A stretch of 64,000 nt of DNA from Sphingomonadales bacterium (GCA_028289885.1 JAQGKX010000073.1:1-64000), one strand, 5' to 3'. Shown: positions 18,479 to 28,964, numbered from the stretch's first letter. Made by a program: numbers and translations. The notes: generated by a model not told the origin, from the letters alone.

Positions 18479-19602
18479 TCGGCTGGCTGGCGCTGGCCAT
18501 TTGGCTGGTCATCATCGGCGGGCGGCACGGGTTTTGGCTCGCACGTGAACGCGACCGAATGAATTTCGGGCCTGCACCTGAGACATGGCCGCGTGTCACC
18601 GCAATCGTTCCCGCCCGCGATGAAGCCGAATTGATCGGAAAGTCGATCGCCAGCCTGTTCGCGCAGGATTATCCGGGGCCGTTCGATGTCGTGCTCATCG
18701 ACGATGGCAGCAGCGATCAGACTGCACAGCACGCTCGCGCCGCTGGAACGGACCGCCTGACGATCATCGACGGTGCAACGCCGCCGACGGGATGGACCGG
18801 CAAATTGTGGGCGGTGTCGCAGGGGATCGTCGCGGCGGGGACATCGCCCGATTATCTGTTGCTCACCGATGCCGACATCACCCACGCACCCGATACGCTG
18901 CGGTCGCTGGTGTCGCGCGCGGTGAACGACGACCGCGTGCTGGTGTCGCTGATGGCGCGGCTACGGTGTGAAAGTCTGGCCGAAAGAGCTTTGGTCCCGG
19001 CATTCGTCTTCTTTTTCCAGCTTTTGTACCCGTTCGGCGAGATCAACAGCCGCACCCCGGGACGGGGCGCTGCCGCCGGTGGCGTGATGCTGGTCGATCG
19101 GCGGGCGCTGGAAAAGGCGGGCGGTGTTGCAGCCGTTCGTGGTGCCCTGATCGACGATTGTGCTTTCGGTGCGCTGATGAAGCGGCAGGGAGCGATCTGG
19201 CTGGGGCTGACCGACCGCGCCATCAGTATCCGGCGCTATGATACGGTGGGTTCGATTGCGGCGATGATCTCGCGGTCGGCCTACGCGCAGCTTGGCTATT
19301 CCCGATGGGCGCTGATCGGCACAATTGGCGGACTTGGTCTCACTTACCTCGCGCCGCCCTTGCTGGCGGTGTTCGGACATGGTTATGGGCAGTGGACTGG
19401 TTTTGCGGCTTGGACACTGATGGCAATTGCGTTTCAGCCGATGCTGAGATTTTACCACCGCTCGCCCTTATGGGGTGTGGGCCTGCCGCTCATCGCCAGT
19501 TTTTATGCGGGCTGCACCCTGTTGTCGGCGTGGCAGCACGCGCGGGGGCAGGGCGGCATGTGGAAGGGCCGCGCGCAGGCCGCAGCAGGGGTTCGGGCAT
19601 GA
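18475..19602 (+). CDS. hpnB: hopanoid biosynthesis glycosyltransferase HpnB
   Basis: 'AIVPARDEAELIGKSIASLFAQDYPGPFDVVLIDDGSSDQTA', 'LLLTDADI'; GTG start overlaps hpnA stop. Confidence 0.92.
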   Translation: MIGWLALAIWLVIIGGRHGFWLARERDRMNFGPAPETWPRVTAIVPARDEAELIGKSIASLFAQDYPGPFDVVLIDDGSSDQTAQHARAAGTDRLTIIDGATPPTGWTGKLWAVSQGIVAAGTSPDYLLLTDADITHAPDTLRSLVSRAVNDDRVLVSLMARLRCESLAERALVPAFVFFFQLLYPFGEINSRTPGRGAAAGGVMLVDRRALEKAGGVAAVRGALIDDCAFGALMKRQGAIWLGLTDRAISIRRYDTVGSIAAMISRSAYAQLGYSRWALIGTIGGLGLTYLAPPLLAVFGHGYGQWTGFAAWTLMAIAFQPMLRFYHRSPLWGVGLPLIASFYAGCTLLSAWQHARGQGGMWKGRAQAAAGVRA

Positions 19603-20438
19603 CCGCAACCGCCGGTGCACTGGCTTCGGGCAAAGGCCATAAGAACGAAAACTTTCCTGTCGCATCGGTGCTGTTAAAACGCGAACATCGCGCGCCGGTG
19701 ATGGCATTCTATCGCTTTGCTCGTGCCGCTGACGATGTCGCGGATAACGCAACGGCGCGTGCCGAGGACCGCCTAGCACTGCTGCGGGCGATGCGCGAGA
19801 CATTGCGCGGGGTCAGCGATGCCGATCCGCAGGCGCGGGCGTTGCGCCAAACGCTTTCGGAACATGGCCTGTCCCCGCGACATGGCCTTGACCTGCTGAC
19901 CGCTTTCGAGCGGGATTGCCGGGTCGATCATTGTCGGGATTGGGCCGCGCTGATCGATTATTGTCGCTACAGCGCGATGCCGGTCGGGCGTTACGTGCTG
20001 GACGTGCATGGCGAATCCGAAACATGCTGGCCAGCATCGGATGCGCTCTGTGCAGCGCTCCAGATCATCAATCATTTGCAGGATTGCGCGAAGGATTACC
20101 GCGCCATCGACCGCGTATACATTCCGCTGGACGTGTTGGCCGAACATGGCGCGACTGTGTCCGATCTGGGAGCATCCGTAGCGACGCCGGCCTTGCGTGC
20201 CACCATCGTCGATCTGGCAAAGCGGACTGACGATCTACTGCGACAGTCGGCGGGATTTGCAGGGCAGATTCGAGATCGGCGACTGGCGATGGAAGTCGCA
20301 ATCATCCACCGCCTCGCCGTCAGCCTGAACTCTTATCTGAAAACGCGTGATCCGTTGTCGGAGCGCGTTCATCATACGAAACCGCAGGCCCTAGGACTGG
20401 CGGCAATGGCAGCTTTGTCGCAATGGGCCGGGCGATGA
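19599..20438 (+). CDS. hpnC: squalene/phytoene synthase family protein HpnC
   Basis: 'GHKNENFPVASVLLKREHRAPVMAFYRFARAADDVADNATA'; ATGA overlap with hpnB. Confidence 0.93.
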   Translation: MTATAGALASGKGHKNENFPVASVLLKREHRAPVMAFYRFARAADDVADNATARAEDRLALLRAMRETLRGVSDADPQARALRQTLSEHGLSPRHGLDLLTAFERDCRVDHCRDWAALIDYCRYSAMPVGRYVLDVHGESETCWPASDALCAALQIINHLQDCAKDYRAIDRVYIPLDVLAEHGATVSDLGASVATPALRATIVDLAKRTDDLLRQSAGFAGQIRDRRLAMEVAIIHRLAVSLNSYLKTRDPLSERVHHTKPQALGLAAMAALSQWAGR

Positions 20439-21274
20439 ATGACATGACGGCCACCCGTTCGCTCCAGGCGCAGGTTTCGGGCAGCTCCTTCTACGCCGGG
20501 ATGAGCGTTTTGCCCAAAGCCTAGCGCGAGGCGATGTACGCGATCTATGCCTTTTGCCGCGCCGTCGACGATATCGCCGACGACGAAGAGGGGAGCCGCG
20601 CCGAGCGGAGCGATGCTCTCGACGGCTGGAGGACTGATGTCGAATCGCTTTATGCCGGGCGCGCGCCCGGTCGCGCGGCGCTGGTGGAAAGCGCGGTCCG
20701 GCAGTTCGGTCTGGCCAAGGCCGATTTCCTCGCGGTGATCGATGGCATGGCGATGGATGTGGCGGGCGACATCCGCTGGCCTCCGCTGGCAACGCTGGAC
20801 CTGTATTGCGACCGCGTTGCTTCGGCTGTCGGCAGGCTGTCGGTTCGGATTTTCGGCATGGAGGAAGCGCCGGGAATCGAACTGGCCTTCCACTTGGGCC
20901 GCGCGTTGCAACTGACGAATATCTTGCGCGATATCGACGAGGATGCGGCGATCGGGCGTGTATATCTGGCCGCCGAGCCGTTGCTGGCGGCGGGGATCGT
21001 GTTCACGACGCCGTTGGAAGTCGCTGCCGATCCCCGCATCGAGGGTGCCTGTCGCGAACTCGCGCTGCTGGCGCACCGGCATTACGACGCCGCTAACGCG
21101 GTGCTGGCAAAACGTCCGCGCGGGCATCTGATCGCGCCGCGCCTGATGGCGGCAATCTATGCGAAGATCTTGCGGCGGATGGAAGCGGCGGGATGGGGTG
21201 CCCCGCGCGAGCGCATCCGGATCAACAAGACCGCCCTCGTCATGACGGTGGTGCGCCTGAGCCTGATTCGTTGA
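20435..21274 (+). pseudogene. hpnD: presqualene diphosphate synthase HpnD with in-frame TAG at 20522-20524
   Basis: Reading from ATG 20435: 'MNDMTATRSLQAQVSGSSFYAGMSVLPKA*REAMYAIYAFCRAVDDIADD...'. Single frame throughout; stop falls where the family usually has Glu/Lys. Next ATG is 20534. Confidence 0.85.
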
Positions 21275-22524
21275 GCCGAAAGGCGTGGGTCGTCGGCGCG
21301 GGGCTTGCCGGGCTGTCGGCTGCGGTCGCGCTGACCCGAAGCGGATTTGCGGTCGATCTTTGCGATAGCGCGACACAGGCGGGCGGGCGATGCCGCAGTT
21401 ATCACGATCCCCAGCTTGATCGGGCAATCGACAATGGCAATCATCTGGTGCTGTCCGGAAACGAAGCCGTCGCCGACTATCTGCAAACGATCGGCGCGGA
21501 GGATGCGCTGACCGGCCCGGATCATGCCGCGTTCGATTTTGTCGACCGGGCAAATGGCGAGCGCTGGTCGTTTCGTCCCAACGACGGACGTCTGCCGTGG
21601 TGGGTGTTCGCGCAGGACCGGCGTGTACCGAACACGCGGGTCGTGGACTATCTGCGGCTTGCGCGGCTGATGGCTGGCAGCGCGTCACAGACGGTAGCGG
21701 ACCGGATCGCAACGTCTGGCGCGGTGTGGGACCGGTTGCTGGAGCCGGTGCTCCTCGCCGCACTGAACACATCAGTGGCCGATGGTTCGGCCAGGCTGAC
21801 CGCTAATGTCCTGCGGCAATCGATGGCGCGGGGAGGTCGGGCGATGCGCCCGCGTATCGCAGGGCCGACGCTGGCTGCTGCGTTCGTCGACCCGGCTTTG
21901 GCGTGGTTGGATGCGCGGGGGGCGAGCGTTGCGCTGGGGCGACGGCTACGCGGATTACGGTTTTCGGGTGATGTTCTGGCGGGGATCGATTTCGGCGATG
22001 GTGAGGTGTCGGTTGCGGCGGACCAGCCCGTCTTGCTGGCCCTGCCGCCCTGGGTCGCTTCCGCGCTGGTACCCGACTTGACGGTGCCCGATGACTTTCG
22101 CGCGATCGTCAACGCGCATTTTGCGTTTGCGCCGCCGGTTGGAACGCCAGCCATGATTGGGGTGATCAATGGGTTGGCCGAGTGGATATTCGCCTTTCCC
22201 GACCGGATATCGGTAACGGTCAGTGCTGCGGATCATCTGGTCGATCGCGATCGCGCGGAACTGGCGGCAGGGTTCTGGGCTGACATCGTGGCCATCCATG
22301 GGTTCCCCGCAGAGATGCCGCCGTGGCAGATCGTCAAGGAAAAGCGCGCCACTTTTGCGGCGACGCCTGAACAGGATGCACGACGTCCGGGGGCGGTGAC
22401 ACGGTGGCGGAACCTATTCCTCGCGGGCGACTGGACGCAGACCGGTTTGCCCGCAACCATCGAAGGCGCGTTGCGTTCGGGTGTGACGGCCGCGCGGCTG
22501 GCTGGCGCGACCGGGGCGGGTTAG
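21271..22524 (+). CDS. hpnE: hydroxysqualene dehydroxylase HpnE (FAD amine oxidase family)
   Basis: 'AWVVGAGLAGLSAAVALTRSGFAVDLCDSATQAGGRCRSY'; TTG start overlaps the hpnD TGA. Confidence 0.93.
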   Translation: MSRKAWVVGAGLAGLSAAVALTRSGFAVDLCDSATQAGGRCRSYHDPQLDRAIDNGNHLVLSGNEAVADYLQTIGAEDALTGPDHAAFDFVDRANGERWSFRPNDGRLPWWVFAQDRRVPNTRVVDYLRLARLMAGSASQTVADRIATSGAVWDRLLEPVLLAALNTSVADGSARLTANVLRQSMARGGRAMRPRIAGPTLAAAFVDPALAWLDARGASVALGRRLRGLRFSGDVLAGIDFGDGEVSVAADQPVLLALPPWVASALVPDLTVPDDFRAIVNAHFAFAPPVGTPAMIGVINGLAEWIFAFPDRISVTVSAADHLVDRDRAELAAGFWADIVAIHGFPAEMPPWQIVKEKRATFAATPEQDARRPGAVTRWRNLFLAGDWTQTGLPATIEGALRSGVTAARLAGATGAG

Positions 22525-22535
22525 GGGGGGATCAT

Positions 22536-24479
22536 ATGGCAACTCAGATCGAACCCCTCGATATTGTAAGCGCGGCGGATGATTGTGCGAACCGCGCTGC
22601 CGAAGCACTGGCTGCCATGCAGCGGGACGACGGGCATTGGGTTTTCGAACTCGAGGCCGATGCGACGATCCCGGCTGAATTCATCTTGCTCAGACACTAT
22701 CTCGGCGAGCCGCGCGATCCCGTGATCGAAAGCAAGATCGGTCGCTATCTGCGGCGGATACAGGCCGATCATGGCGGGTGGCCGTTGTTCAACGGCGGCG
22801 CTTTCGATGTCAGCGCGACGGTGAAGGCTTATTACGCGCTGAAGATGATCGGCGACGACGTGGACGCCCTACATATGGTCCGTGCGCGCAATGCGATTCG
22901 GGCCGCAGGGGGCGCAGAGGCGGCGAATGTCTTTACGCGTATCCAATTGGCGCTTTTCGGCGCGGGCCCTTGGGCGGCGGTGCCGACGCTGCCGGTCGAA
23001 CTGATCCTGTTGCCCCGCTGGTTTCCGATCCACCTTTCCAAAATGTCCTATTGGGCGCGGACGGTGATCGTGCCGCTGCTGGTTCTCGGCGCGCTGAAGC
23101 CGGTTGCGCGCAACCCGTCGGGCGTGCTGGTCAATGAACTCTTCACCGGCAAGAGGGTGGCCCCGACGAGCAAGGCACAGGACACCAAGCCCGGATGGAC
23201 GCGGTTTTTCAACGGCCTCGATGTCGTGCTGAAAGTCGGTGAGCCGTTATGGCCGCACCGGTTGCGCGCGCGAGCGGTCGCGGCCTGCGTCGCGTTCGTG
23301 ACCGAACGCTTGAACGGCGAGGATGGGTTGGGGGCGATCTATCCGGCGATGGCGAACAGCGTGATGATGTTCGACTGCCTTGGCTATGCCGAGGATCATC
23401 CGGATCGGGCGATTGCGCGGGCTTCGGTCGAGCGGCTCTTGGTGGTGGGTGACGACGAGGCCTATTGCCAGCCCTGCGTGTCGCCGGTCTGGGATACCGC
23501 GCTGGCCGCTCATGCGATGATGGAGGCGGGCGGCGACGATGCCTGCGCCCGCGCGGACGCGGCGCTGGCGTGGCTGAAACCGCTGCAAGTTCTCGACGTG
23601 AAGGGCGATTGGGCCAACCAGCGCCCGAACGTGCGACCGGGGGGCTGGGCGTTTCAGTATAACAACGCGCACTACCCCGACCTCGACGATACCGCCGTCG
23701 TCGTGATGGCGATGGACCGGGCCAAGGAGCGATCCGGGACGGCGTATGACGAGGCTGTATCACGAGGGGTCGAATGGACGGTCGGCCTGCAGAGCCGAGA
23801 CGGCGGCTGGGGCGCGTTTGATGCGGACAACAGCCATCATTATTTGAACAACATCCCGTTCGCCGACCACGGCGCGCTGCTCGATCCGCCGACGAGCGAC
23901 GTCAGCGCGCGCTGTGTTTCGATGCTGGCGCAACTGGGGGAACGGGATTGCCCCCGGATGGCGGCGGCTTTGGGTTTCCTCGCGGAGGAGCAGGCGGCGG
24001 ACGGGAGCTGGTTCGGGCGCTGGGGGGTCAATTACATCTACGGGACGTGGTCTGTGCTGTGCGCCCTGAATGCGGCGGGGATCGATCATGCATCGCCGAT
24101 GGTGCGCGGCGGGGTCGAGTGGCTGGTGCGAACGCAGAACGCCGATGGCGGCTGGGGCGAGGACTGCGAAAGTTACGACCTAGCCTATACGGGCTACACG
24201 CCTGCGCCTTCGACGGCTTCGCAAACGGGTTGGGCGCTGCTCGGATTGATGGCAGCGGGGGAGGTCGATCATCCGGCGGTCGAACGCGGTGTGCAATACC
24301 TGATGGCGACGCAGAATGCGGGAGGATTGTGGTCGCAGGAAGCCTATACCGGCGGCGGTTTCCCGCGCGTGTTTTACCTTCGCTATCACGGATATCCGGC
24401 GTATTTCCCGTTGTGGGCAGTGGCGCGGTACCGCAATCTGAAGAGGTCGAATTCGGCGCGGGTCGAGGTGGGCATGTGA
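22536..24479 (+). CDS. shc: squalene-hopene cyclase
   Basis: QW repeats; 'DLDDTAVVVMAMD' (DxDD motif); 'QSRDGGWGAFDADN', 'GSWFGRWGVNYIYGTW'. Start reset to ATG 22536. Confidence 0.97.
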   Translation: MATQIEPLDIVSAADDCANRAAEALAAMQRDDGHWVFELEADATIPAEFILLRHYLGEPRDPVIESKIGRYLRRIQADHGGWPLFNGGAFDVSATVKAYYALKMIGDDVDALHMVRARNAIRAAGGAEAANVFTRIQLALFGAGPWAAVPTLPVELILLPRWFPIHLSKMSYWARTVIVPLLVLGALKPVARNPSGVLVNELFTGKRVAPTSKAQDTKPGWTRFFNGLDVVLKVGEPLWPHRLRARAVAACVAFVTERLNGEDGLGAIYPAMANSVMMFDCLGYAEDHPDRAIARASVERLLVVGDDEAYCQPCVSPVWDTALAAHAMMEAGGDDACARADAALAWLKPLQVLDVKGDWANQRPNVRPGGWAFQYNNAHYPDLDDTAVVVMAMDRAKERSGTAYDEAVSRGVEWTVGLQSRDGGWGAFDADNSHHYLNNIPFADHGALLDPPTSDVSARCVSMLAQLGERDCPRMAAALGFLAEEQAADGSWFGRWGVNYIYGTWSVLCALNAAGIDHASPMVRGGVEWLVRTQNADGGWGEDCESYDLAYTGYTPAPSTASQTGWALLGLMAAGEVDHPAVERGVQYLMATQNAGGLWSQEAYTGGGFPRVFYLRYHGYPAYFPLWAVARYRNLKRSNSARVEVGM

Positions 24480-25123
24480 TCCTGATCGCATGTGGGCTGC
24501 TGCGAGAGGCGCGGGCCATGGCGCGGAACGGAACCGTGATCGTTGGCGGCGGGGACGCGGTGCGGCTGGAGGCGGAACTGGAGGCTGCGGCCCCGGGTGC
24601 GCAGGTCATATTGTCGAGTGGGATTGCGGGGGCCGTGGCTCCGGGGTTGAACGCTGGCGATGTCGTGATCGACGGATCGGACCGGCTGGTCGAGGTTTTG
24701 CGGCGGGTCTTGCCGGATGCTCGTGCAGGTATTGTTGTGGGCAGCGATGCCATCGTGGCGAGGGTTCCCGAGAAATGCGCACTTTACGAACGTACCGGCG
24801 CGCTGGCGGTGGATATGGAGACGCACATCGCCGAGCGCGTGGCGGCCCGGCATGGACTTCCCTTTGCGGCCTTGCGCGTAATCTCGGATGCCGCGAACGA
24901 AACCCTGCCGCCTGCCGCGCTTGTTGGCATGCGGCCAGATGGCGGCATGGCGCTCGGCCCGGTGCTCGCTTCACTGGCGCGTCACCCCGGCCAACTGCCC
25001 GCGCTCATCTGGACCGGCTTGAGCGCAGGGCGGGCGTTCCGAAGTCTAGAGCGCTGCCACGACGTGCTTCGACGCGCTGGGATTGGCCAGCTTGATCTTG
25101 GCGAGTTCGCGCTCGACGTGTGA
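24476..25123 (+). CDS. hpnG: hopanoid-associated phosphorylase HpnG
   Basis: 'ILIACGLLREARAMA...GTVIVGGGDAVRLEAELE...VILSSGIAGAVAPGLNAGDVVI', 'LAVDMETHIAERVA'; GTG start overlaps shc stop. Confidence 0.92.
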   Translation: MILIACGLLREARAMARNGTVIVGGGDAVRLEAELEAAAPGAQVILSSGIAGAVAPGLNAGDVVIDGSDRLVEVLRRVLPDARAGIVVGSDAIVARVPEKCALYERTGALAVDMETHIAERVAARHGLPFAALRVISDAANETLPPAALVGMRPDGGMALGPVLASLARHPGQLPALIWTGLSAGRAFRSLERCHDVLRRAGIGQLDLGEFALDV

Positions 25124-26191
25124 CATATGCACTTCTTCGGTCGGCCGCTGGTTGCTCAGGTCTATATCGGGTGCAAACGGGCCATCGGTACGCACCCCCT
25201 TTCGACTGACGCCCATCATCTTCAGCGGGTGCCGCATCGAATCGGCGGCGGCGGTGCCTTCGAAGCCGCAATGGACCATGCAGTCGGCGCACTTCTCATA
25301 TTTGCCGACGCCGTACTGGTCCCATTCGGTGCCCTCCATCAATTCCTTGAAGGTTCCGACATAGCCTTCGCCGACCAAATAGCAGGGTTTCTGCCACCCA
25401 AAGACGGTGCGTAGCGGCATCGACCAGGGGGTGCATTCGTACGTCTGGTTGCCAGCAAGGAAATCGAGGAACAGCGGCGAGTTGGTAAAGCTCCACGCGC
25501 GGCCACCGTCGCCGCGCTTGAACACGTCGCGGAAGAACTGACGGGTTTTCTGGCGGTTCAGGAAGTGCGTCTGGTCGGCAGCGCGTTCATAGGCATAGCC
25601 GGGCGAAATGGTGATCTCGACGCCCATTTCCTGCATGGTGTCGAAGAAACCGGCGAGGCGTTCGGGCGATGCGCCGTCGAACACGGTGCAATTGACCTGA
25701 ACGCGAAAGCCCTTTGATTTCGCCAGTTCGATGGCTTCGTAAGCGACTTCGTACACGCCATCCTGACACACGGCATGGTCGTGCATCGCCTTGTCGCCGT
25801 CGAGGTGGATCGACCATGTGAAGCCGGGATCGGGCTTATAATCGTCGATCTTCTTCTTCATCAACAGCGCGTTGGTGCAGAGGATGACGAACTTCTTTTT
25901 CTTCAGATACCCCTCGACGATGCGCGGCATGTCACGGTGGAGCAACGGTTCGCCGCCCGCGATCGAGACGGCAGGAGCACCACATTCGTCGATCGCCTCC
26001 ATGCACTGATCGTAGCTGAGGCGCTGGTTCAGGATCGGGTCCGGATAGTCGATCTTGCCGCACCCGGCGCAGGCCAGATTGCAGCGAAGCAACGGCTCCA
26101 GCATCAGGACGAGCGGATATTTACCGCCCTTGAGCTGCTTTGTGACAGCATAGGAGCCGATCCGGAAAAGCTGAGTGAGGGGGAGACTCAT
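25046..26191 (-). CDS. hpnH: adenosyl-hopene transferase HpnH (radical SAM)
   Basis: 'PLVLMLEPLLRCNLACAGCGKIDYPDPILNQRLSYDQCMEAIDECGAPAVSIAGGEPLLH'. Confidence 0.96.
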   Translation of the reverse strand: MSLPLTQLFRIGSYAVTKQLKGGKYPLVLMLEPLLRCNLACAGCGKIDYPDPILNQRLSYDQCMEAIDECGAPAVSIAGGEPLLHRDMPRIVEGYLKKKKFVILCTNALLMKKKIDDYKPDPGFTWSIHLDGDKAMHDHAVCQDGVYEVAYEAIELAKSKGFRVQVNCTVFDGASPERLAGFFDTMQEMGVEITISPGYAYERAADQTHFLNRQKTRQFFRDVFKRGDGGRAWSFTNSPLFLDFLAGNQTYECTPWSMPLRTVFGWQKPCYLVGEGYVGTFKELMEGTEWDQYGVGKYEKCADCMVHCGFEGTAAADSMRHPLKMMGVSRKGVRTDGPFAPDIDLSNQRPTEEVHMSHVERELAKIKLANPSASKHVVAAL

Positions 26192-26200
26192 CGATAAATC

Positions 26201-27178
26201 CTATACTGCGATTGCGGGAACGGGCGCAGCGCGTGTCGGCATGTCCCTTAGCTCACGTGGCAGGCCGAATTCCAGATTTTCCTCGACACCGTCGAGTTGT
26301 GAAACCGTGACCGGCCCGATGCGGCGCAATGCCGCGATGACGCTGTCCACCAGTTCATCGGGAGCGGACGCCCCGGCGGTCAGTCCGACAGCCTCGATCC
26401 CGTCGAACCATGCGGGGTCCAGTGCGTCACCGTCGGCGACAAGATAGCTGGGCAGTCCCTCGGTAACGCCGATCTCGCGCAAGCGGCTGGAATTGCTGCT
26501 GTTCGGCGAACCGACCACCAATAACACCTGCGCAACCCGGCAAAGGTCACGCACGGCGGTCTGGCGGTTCTGCGTGGCATAGCAGATTTCGGAGACATCC
26601 GGTCCCATCACGTCGTCAAACCGTGCGTTAAGCGCTTCGATGACGTCGCGCGTATCGTCCACGCTGAGCGTCGTCTGGGTGATATAGGCGACAGGCGTAT
26701 CTGTCGCGATGTCGAGCGCTGCCACGTCGGTGACAGACTCAACGAGATTGACGGGAACGCCGACCTGTCCGACCGTACCCTCCACTTCGGCATGGCCATG
26801 ATGCCCGATCATGATCAGCGTGCGTCCGGTATTGCCATAACGCCGCCCTTGCAAATGGACCTTGGTGACGAGGGGACAGGTGGCGTCGAGCACCGGAAGC
26901 CCACGCGCCTTGGCCTCTTCCTCGACCGCGCGCGGTACGCCGTGGGCGCTGAACACCGTCATATTGCCTGCAGGAACTTCGGAAAGATGATCGACGAACA
27001 CCGCGCCCTTGCGCCGCAGCGTGTTCACGACATGCTGGTTATGAACGATCTCGTGACGGACATAGACCGGCGCGCCATATTTTTCGATTGCCCGCTCGAC
27101 GATCTCGATCGCACGGACGACTCCGGCACAGAAACCACGGGGCTTGGCGAGGATGACTTGCAAATGGTGTCCTTTCAT
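26201..27178 (-). CDS. ispH: 4-hydroxy-3-methylbut-2-enyl diphosphate reductase
   Basis: '[42 protein letters not shown]', 'FSAHGV', '[11 protein letters not shown]'. Confidence 0.97.
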   Translation of the reverse strand: MKGHHLQVILAKPRGFCAGVVRAIEIVERAIEKYGAPVYVRHEIVHNQHVVNTLRRKGAVFVDHLSEVPAGNMTVFSAHGVPRAVEEEAKARGLPVLDATCPLVTKVHLQGRRYGNTGRTLIMIGHHGHAEVEGTVGQVGVPVNLVESVTDVAALDIATDTPVAYITQTTLSVDDTRDVIEALNARFDDVMGPDVSEICYATQNRQTAVRDLCRVAQVLLVVGSPNSSNSSRLREIGVTEGLPSYLVADGDALDPAWFDGIEAVGLTAGASAPDELVDSVIAALRRIGPVTVSQLDGVEENLEFGLPRELRDMPTRAAPVPAIAV

Positions 27179-27423
27179 TCCCTGAATGGAAATGACGAAT
27201 CCCGATGTACGCTCCGGTAACGGGGCTAGCCTTTAACCGCAGATAGTCACAACAAAAAGCTGCAATTGATGGTTCGAGTGTATTGCGCGATGTTCCGCCA
27301 GCAAATTCAGCAATTTATAGTGCGCAGCGATGGACTGGAACGATCGACATTCAGGCGATATAGGCTGAAGGTTCAGCTTTCGGCCAGTATTTTTGGAGCA
27401 TGGCCAGTATTTCGGAGTATGAA

Positions 27424-28029
27424 ATGCCTGCCAAATACCGATCCCTTGCCCTCTCTTTGGTGATGGTGGCCGCGATTCCGGTGGTTACCTATGCGCAGGA
27501 CGCGGCGAGTGGCCCTGTGCAAACTCTCGACGATGGCCTGCTCGCCATCATGAAGGGCGGCAAGGCGATGGGTTTCGCCGGTCGTGCCGCGCGGATCGGG
27601 CCGGTCGTGGATCGCGTGTTCGACCTGCCGCTGATGACGCGGCTTGCGGTGGGACCAGCGTGGACGGGCATGACGCCGGGTGACAAAACGGCGCTGGTGG
27701 CCGCGTTCCGGCGTCTGACGATCGCGCAATATGCCGGAAATTTCGACGGCTGGTCGGGTGAGACTTTCAGCATCGATGCAAAGGTAGAGGCGCGGGGCGA
27801 AGACCGGCTGGTCAGGACCACACTCAAATCGCCAAAGGGGAGCCCCACCCAACTGGCCTATCGGTTGCGGCAGGGGGCCGGGGGATGGCGCGTCATCGAC
27901 GTCTTCTACCAGAACTCGATCAGCCAGCTGGCTACCCGTCGATCCGATTTCGGACGAAGCGTCGCCACCGGGGGTGCAAAGGGGCTGATCGCGCACCTCG
28001 ACCAGCTTTCCGAAAAGGCGGCGCGCTGA
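27424..28029 (+). CDS. hpnM: HpnM, hopanoid-associated MlaC/Ttg2-like periplasmic protein
   Basis: Signal peptide; 'RAARIGPVVDRVFDLPLMTRLAVGPAWTGMTPGDKTALVAAFRRLTIAQYAGNF'. Confidence 0.85.
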   Translation: MPAKYRSLALSLVMVAAIPVVTYAQDAASGPVQTLDDGLLAIMKGGKAMGFAGRAARIGPVVDRVFDLPLMTRLAVGPAWTGMTPGDKTALVAAFRRLTIAQYAGNFDGWSGETFSIDAKVEARGEDRLVRTTLKSPKGSPTQLAYRLRQGAGGWRVIDVFYQNSISQLATRRSDFGRSVATGGAKGLIAHLDQLSEKAAR

Positions 28030-28049
28030 CACGTTCGCGGGTTCTCGGA

Positions 28050-28952
28050 ATGCGGAAAGTGCTGATTGCTGCGGCTTTAGCGATGCCCGGTCTGGCCAGC
28101 GCTCAAACTGTGACGCCGCCCGCTGTCGTGAACGGCATCACTGAACCGGGGGCGAAAGCGCAACCGGTCCGGGCGCGTGGTCATGCTGCCGCAGGTGATC
28201 CGGCCGAGGGCGTGAACCGCGGGCTTTTCTCCGTCCACCAGTTCCTCGACCGGCTGTTATTCCGGCCCGTTGCGATGGTGTATAAGACGATTGTCCCGAA
28301 GTTCGTTCGCACCGGCGTTCGTCACGTCATCTCCAACATGTCCGAGCCGGTGGTGTTCCTGAATGACGTCCTGCAGCTCAAGCCCAAGCGTGCGGTGCGG
28401 ACGTTCGGGCGGTTTGCGATCAACACGACCTTGGGTGTCGGCGGGATCATCGACGTGGCGAAGGGCGAAAAGCTGCCGCACCGGAACAATGGTTTTGGTA
28501 ATACATTGGGCCGCTACGGCGTTGGGCCGGGACCCTATCTGTTTATTCCGTTGGTCGGACCAACCGATCTGCGAGACCTGATCGGGGGGCAGGCCGATGG
28601 CGCGGTGTTGCCGCTGGCGGTGGGTGATCCGTTCAACCGGACCGCCTATATCATTCCGACGCTGGCGCTGGGGGGGCTGGACCAGCGCATGGAGTTAGAT
28701 GCGGACCTAAATGCGCTGCTGTCTGGGGCCGCCGACCCTTATGCGACGTTGCGATCGGTGTACCTGCAAAGTCGTGCGGCAGAGGTCGGCGAAATCAGGC
28801 ACGGTCGGGGCGGTGGTACGCTGGATGACCCGCTCGTCGATCCAGAAGCCGCGACGGGGCATGTTGCGCCACCGGCCCCTGCGGATGTTTTCGATACGAC
28901 GCCTGCTGATCCGGATGCCTCAGCGGATGGTGCTGAGTCGGGGAAGCCGTGA
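28050..28952 (+). CDS. mlaA: MlaA/VacJ family lipid-transport protein
   Basis: 'DPAEGVNRGLFSVHQFLDRLLFRPVAMVY', 'FAINTTLGVGGIIDVAKGEKLPHRNNGFGNTLGRYGVGPGPYLFIPLVGPTDLRD'. Confidence 0.92.
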   Translation: MRKVLIAAALAMPGLASAQTVTPPAVVNGITEPGAKAQPVRARGHAAAGDPAEGVNRGLFSVHQFLDRLLFRPVAMVYKTIVPKFVRTGVRHVISNMSEPVVFLNDVLQLKPKRAVRTFGRFAINTTLGVGGIIDVAKGEKLPHRNNGFGNTLGRYGVGPGPYLFIPLVGPTDLRDLIGGQADGAVLPLAVGDPFNRTAYIIPTLALGGLDQRMELDADLNALLSGAADPYATLRSVYLQSRAAEVGEIRHGRGGGTLDDPLVDPEAATGHVAPPAPADVFDTTPADPDASADGAESGKP

Positions 28953-28964
28953 ATAACCGTTGAC

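Noticed and set aside
20534-21274. Treating hpnD as a normal gene starting at ATG 20534
   Set aside because: The in-frame sequence upstream of the TAG encodes the conserved HpnD N-terminus and keeps the ATGA overlap with hpnC, so the short ORF is a truncation.
20372-21772. 466-aa minus-strand ORF
   Set aside because: Antisense to hpnD/hpnE; Arg/Pro-rich composition typical of shadow frames.
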